From Bacillota bacterium (GTDB lineage: Bacteria > Bacillota > Clostridia > Lachnospirales > Lachnospiraceae): a DNA stretch of 7,411 nt. Below are positions 5,487 through 7,411 of this stretch, piece after piece. How positions within the stretch are numbered: position 1 is the stretch's first letter; each line of letters starts with the position of its first letter. The translations under genes were made by a program, and so were the position numbers. The notes below the pieces were generated by a model. It worked only from the letters and a program-made list of their open reading frames with translations, searched no databases and had not been told where the DNA came from. The stretch is from positions 1 to 7,411 of the forward strand of contig JAEZKL010000133.1 in the NCBI GenBank assembly GCA_023415475.1. Reading direction: 5' to 3'.

Positions 5487-7411
5487 TTACGTTTGGCCAA
5501 AATCAAACCCACTCTGGGCAAATTGAACAGACCATGGATCAGTTCCAAAGCCATTCAGATCAATCTTCGCTTCCCCATCCACTGCTGCAACCGTGATACC
5601 TCCATCACTCCAATTCGTCCACGGAGTAATATCTGTGTCAAAGGTTCCGTTCTGAACGATTGTGTCATTGGTCGGAGGATTAACAGACTTTTCTGTTATA
5701 CTGATATTATCCAGGTAAATACTGTGGGTAATAAAATTTTCACCCGGAACATTGTTGCTTCCCAGCAGGAAATTTAATTTAGCATTTGTATCTGCTTCTG
5801 CCATAGTGAATTCATAGATGAAGGTTTGCTTTTCAGTCGTTAATGCGATCTCCGGTGTTGTAAAATGATATCCAGCGGTACCCTTATCAACTTCAACAAG
5901 TATATTCTTTAATATTGTAGATCTGGCATCAAACTTTAAGATATAGGTTTTACCCGCTTCGAGTCTTAATCCTTCTTGATATACTTGTGTTGACCGCCGA
6001 AACCACCCATCGTAATTCGGAAAGTCCACCTTCAGCTCTCCATTTTCTGCTGATACTACAGCATTCGAACCGTCACCGATATACGAAGACCATCCCTCCG
6101 TATTAGCATCAAAGGTACCGTTCTGTATTATCTTGTTATCATTTGCCTTAATCGCCTGCTCTACTGACGCATCCTCATAGCCTTCCGCCTGTACCAGGAT
6201 GATATATTTTCCTACCTCTGTAAAAATATCTTTTGCAATATTAATATTACCGGCAGCGATGGTATACTGCTCCGCGGTGAGTAATTGACCGTTAATCTTT
6301 ATCGATTTGATTGCAGCTCTCCACTGCTCGTTATCACGGAAGGAGATGTCAATTGGATTACCTACCTTATTATCCGTAGCATCTGCGATTACCATCGGAG
6401 CCTGCAATATGGGAGGATTTTTTACCTGCAAGATAACATCATCAATGTATATAGCTCCTACCATTGCTGTATCATCAACTTTACCCATTAGGTATTTCAA
6501 GTCCAAATTCTCACTTACTGATGGTTTTAATGTAAAGGTGAAGCTCTTCCAGTCTGTAGTAAGCGGTAATGCATTTGAATCAAAAGCCCTTGAATAAGAA
6601 GCATTTTCTAATACTACTGTCATATTACGGTTAGCAGAAGCTTTTGCCCGAAATGATAGTGTATATTCGATTCCCTTGGTAAATGGCATTCCTCCCTGCA
6701 ATAACATAACGCTCCACGGATTTTGACCAATGTTGGTAATGTCAATCCTTGCTTCTCCGTTTTCTGTAGAAAATGCAGCACCTCCACCACTGTCAAGAAT
6801 GGTAGTCCAGGATAAGTAATCATAGTCAAAGGACCCGTTCTTTAACGGATATAATACAACTCCGGTATAATCGATTGTATTATTAATCAACTTAACATTA
6901 TCGATGAATACATCCGCTTTATCGCCGCCTAACATAAATGCAAGCTTTGCTTCTAGATCGGTCGGCTTAGCCATTGTAAATGACATTTCAAAAGTACCGG
7001 GAAGCCTTGTCAAATTAAAATCCTTTTCTACAAAGGTCATCGTTCCATCTTTACTTAACAGCGCAACACGGATGCTTCTATCCTTCGCCGCTCTGGCACT
7101 AAAGGTTAAGGTGTATTGATTATTCTGCCTTATCTGTATTCCTCTTTGATCAACCGTGATATCAGAAGCCTGTCGTCCAGGTCTGTGAATATTAACATTT
7201 AATTCTCTGGATCCCTCCGATACAAACATTGATGCAGATACTCGTGAATCGAATGATAGGTTCCAGTAAGCTAATCGATCCAGGGTATATCGATCAAAGG
7301 TTCCGTTATAGACGAGATTACCGCTGACCGGCAGTGCCTCTTTGGATGCATGATAATCCACCGTGGGAGGTGCAATTTCAACAAGTCTTACATTCCCAAT
7401 CCATACTGACC
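5487..7411 (-). CDS. Large multi-module carbohydrate-binding protein, C-terminal part (partial at right edge, frameshifted at its end)
   Basis: The frame is open to the window edge (SVWIGNVRLVEIAPPTVDYH at 7409 downwards), so the true start lies outside; the GTG at 7361 is internal. The sequence shows repeated CBM4/9-like beta-sandwich modules. Each starts with an NG(T/S)FD motif, has a Y-x-L-x-F-x-A-(R/K)-A strand in the middle and ends in (I/V)(Y/F)(I/L)D(D/N)(V/I). Approximate module positions are 6879-7319, 6417-6860, 5682-6140 and 5666 downward; the end of one more is visible at the edge. Between the second and third lies a Shr-like/DUF1533 domain (6147-6401) with the ISFRDNEQWRAAIKSIKING pattern. 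These modules bind glycans and usually flank a glycoside hydrolase such as a GH16 beta-glucanase; no catalytic domain is visible here, so the enzyme type is not known. The frame stops at 5487 inside the fourth module, probably through a one-base loss at 5492-5494. The protein is probably exported, but the signal peptide would be out of view. Confidence 0.85.
   Translation of the reverse strand, partial: SVWIGNVRLVEIAPPTVDYHASKEALPVSGNLVYNGTFDRYTLDRLAYWNLSFDSRVSASMFVSEGSRELNVNIHRPGRQASDITVDQRGIQIRQNNQYTLTFSARAAKDRSIRVALLSKDGTMTFVEKDFNLTRLPGTFEMSFTMAKPTDLEAKLAFMLGGDKADVFIDNVKLINNTIDYTGVVLYPLKNGSFDYDYLSWTTILDSGGGAAFSTENGEARIDITNIGQNPWSVMLLQGGMPFTKGIEYTLSFRAKASANRNMTVVLENASYSRAFDSNALPLTTDWKSFTFTLKPSVSENLDLKYLMGKVDDTAMVGAIYIDDVILQVKNPPILQAPMVIADATDNKVGNPIDISFRDNEQWRAAIKSIKINGQLLTAEQYTIAAGNINIAKDIFTEVGKYIILVQAEGYEDASVEQAIKANDNKIIQNGTFDANTEGWSSYIGDGSNAVVSAENGELKVDFPNYDGWFRRSTQVYQEGLRLEAGKTYILKFDARSTILKNILVEVDKGTAGYHFTTPEIALTTEKQTFIYEFTMAEADTNAKLNFLLGSNNVPGENFITHSIYLDNISITEKSVNPPTNDTIVQNGTFDTDITPWTNWSDGGITVAAVDGEAKIDLNGFGTDPWSVQFAQSGFDFGQT

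Noticed and set aside
7359..7361. True start of the carbohydrate-binding protein at the GTG
   Set aside because: The same frame is open to the window edge and encodes the end of another module (VWIGNVRLVEI), so the gene begins outside.

Overview
The window looks like a piece of a Clostridia (Firmicutes) chromosome, most like a polysaccharide-degrading Lachnospiraceae-type anaerobe. This is inferred from the AT-rich base composition, strong AGGAGG-type ribosome binding sites, clostridial-style HD-GYP proteins with a shared C-terminal extension, a LytTR/GHKL two-component pair, and a very large protein with repeated carbohydrate-binding modules. No rRNA, tRNA, CRISPR array, transposase or phage gene was seen.

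Layout, left to right. (1) 11-202, minus strand: a small conserved-looking protein of 63 aa. (2) 203-523: an AT-rich gap ending in a 50-nt perfect palindrome that begins inside the stop codon of the next gene. (3) 524-2852, minus strand: a probable three-gene operon, transcribed right to left. It runs from a small one-helix membrane protein with a LemA-like C-terminus, through a short HD-GYP protein without an N-terminal domain, to a full-length HD-GYP protein. (4) 2853-3064: a divergent control region with two exact copies of a 20-bp unit at 21-bp spacing, a degenerate third copy in the same phase, and an extended -10 promoter firing rightwards. (5) 3065-5082, plus strand: a LytTR response regulator and a seven-helix GHKL sensor kinase, translationally overlapping. 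(6) 5114-5151: a long hairpin between convergent genes. (7) 5179 to the right edge, minus strand: the C-terminal part of a large, probably secreted protein with four CBM4/9-like modules and one Shr-like (DUF1533) domain. Its frame is broken by an apparent one-base deletion in the last module.

How the genes may work together (inference): a membrane kinase senses an unknown signal and phosphorylates the LytTR regulator. The regulator may bind the 21-bp-spaced repeats and act on its own promoter and on the divergent operon. The two HD-GYP proteins would then lower or sense cyclic-di-GMP, so the locus could link an agr-like sensory pair to c-di-GMP turnover. The small LemA-like membrane protein is the least explained member. 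The carbohydrate-binding protein is convergent with the kinase, is separated from it by the hairpin, and need not belong to the system.
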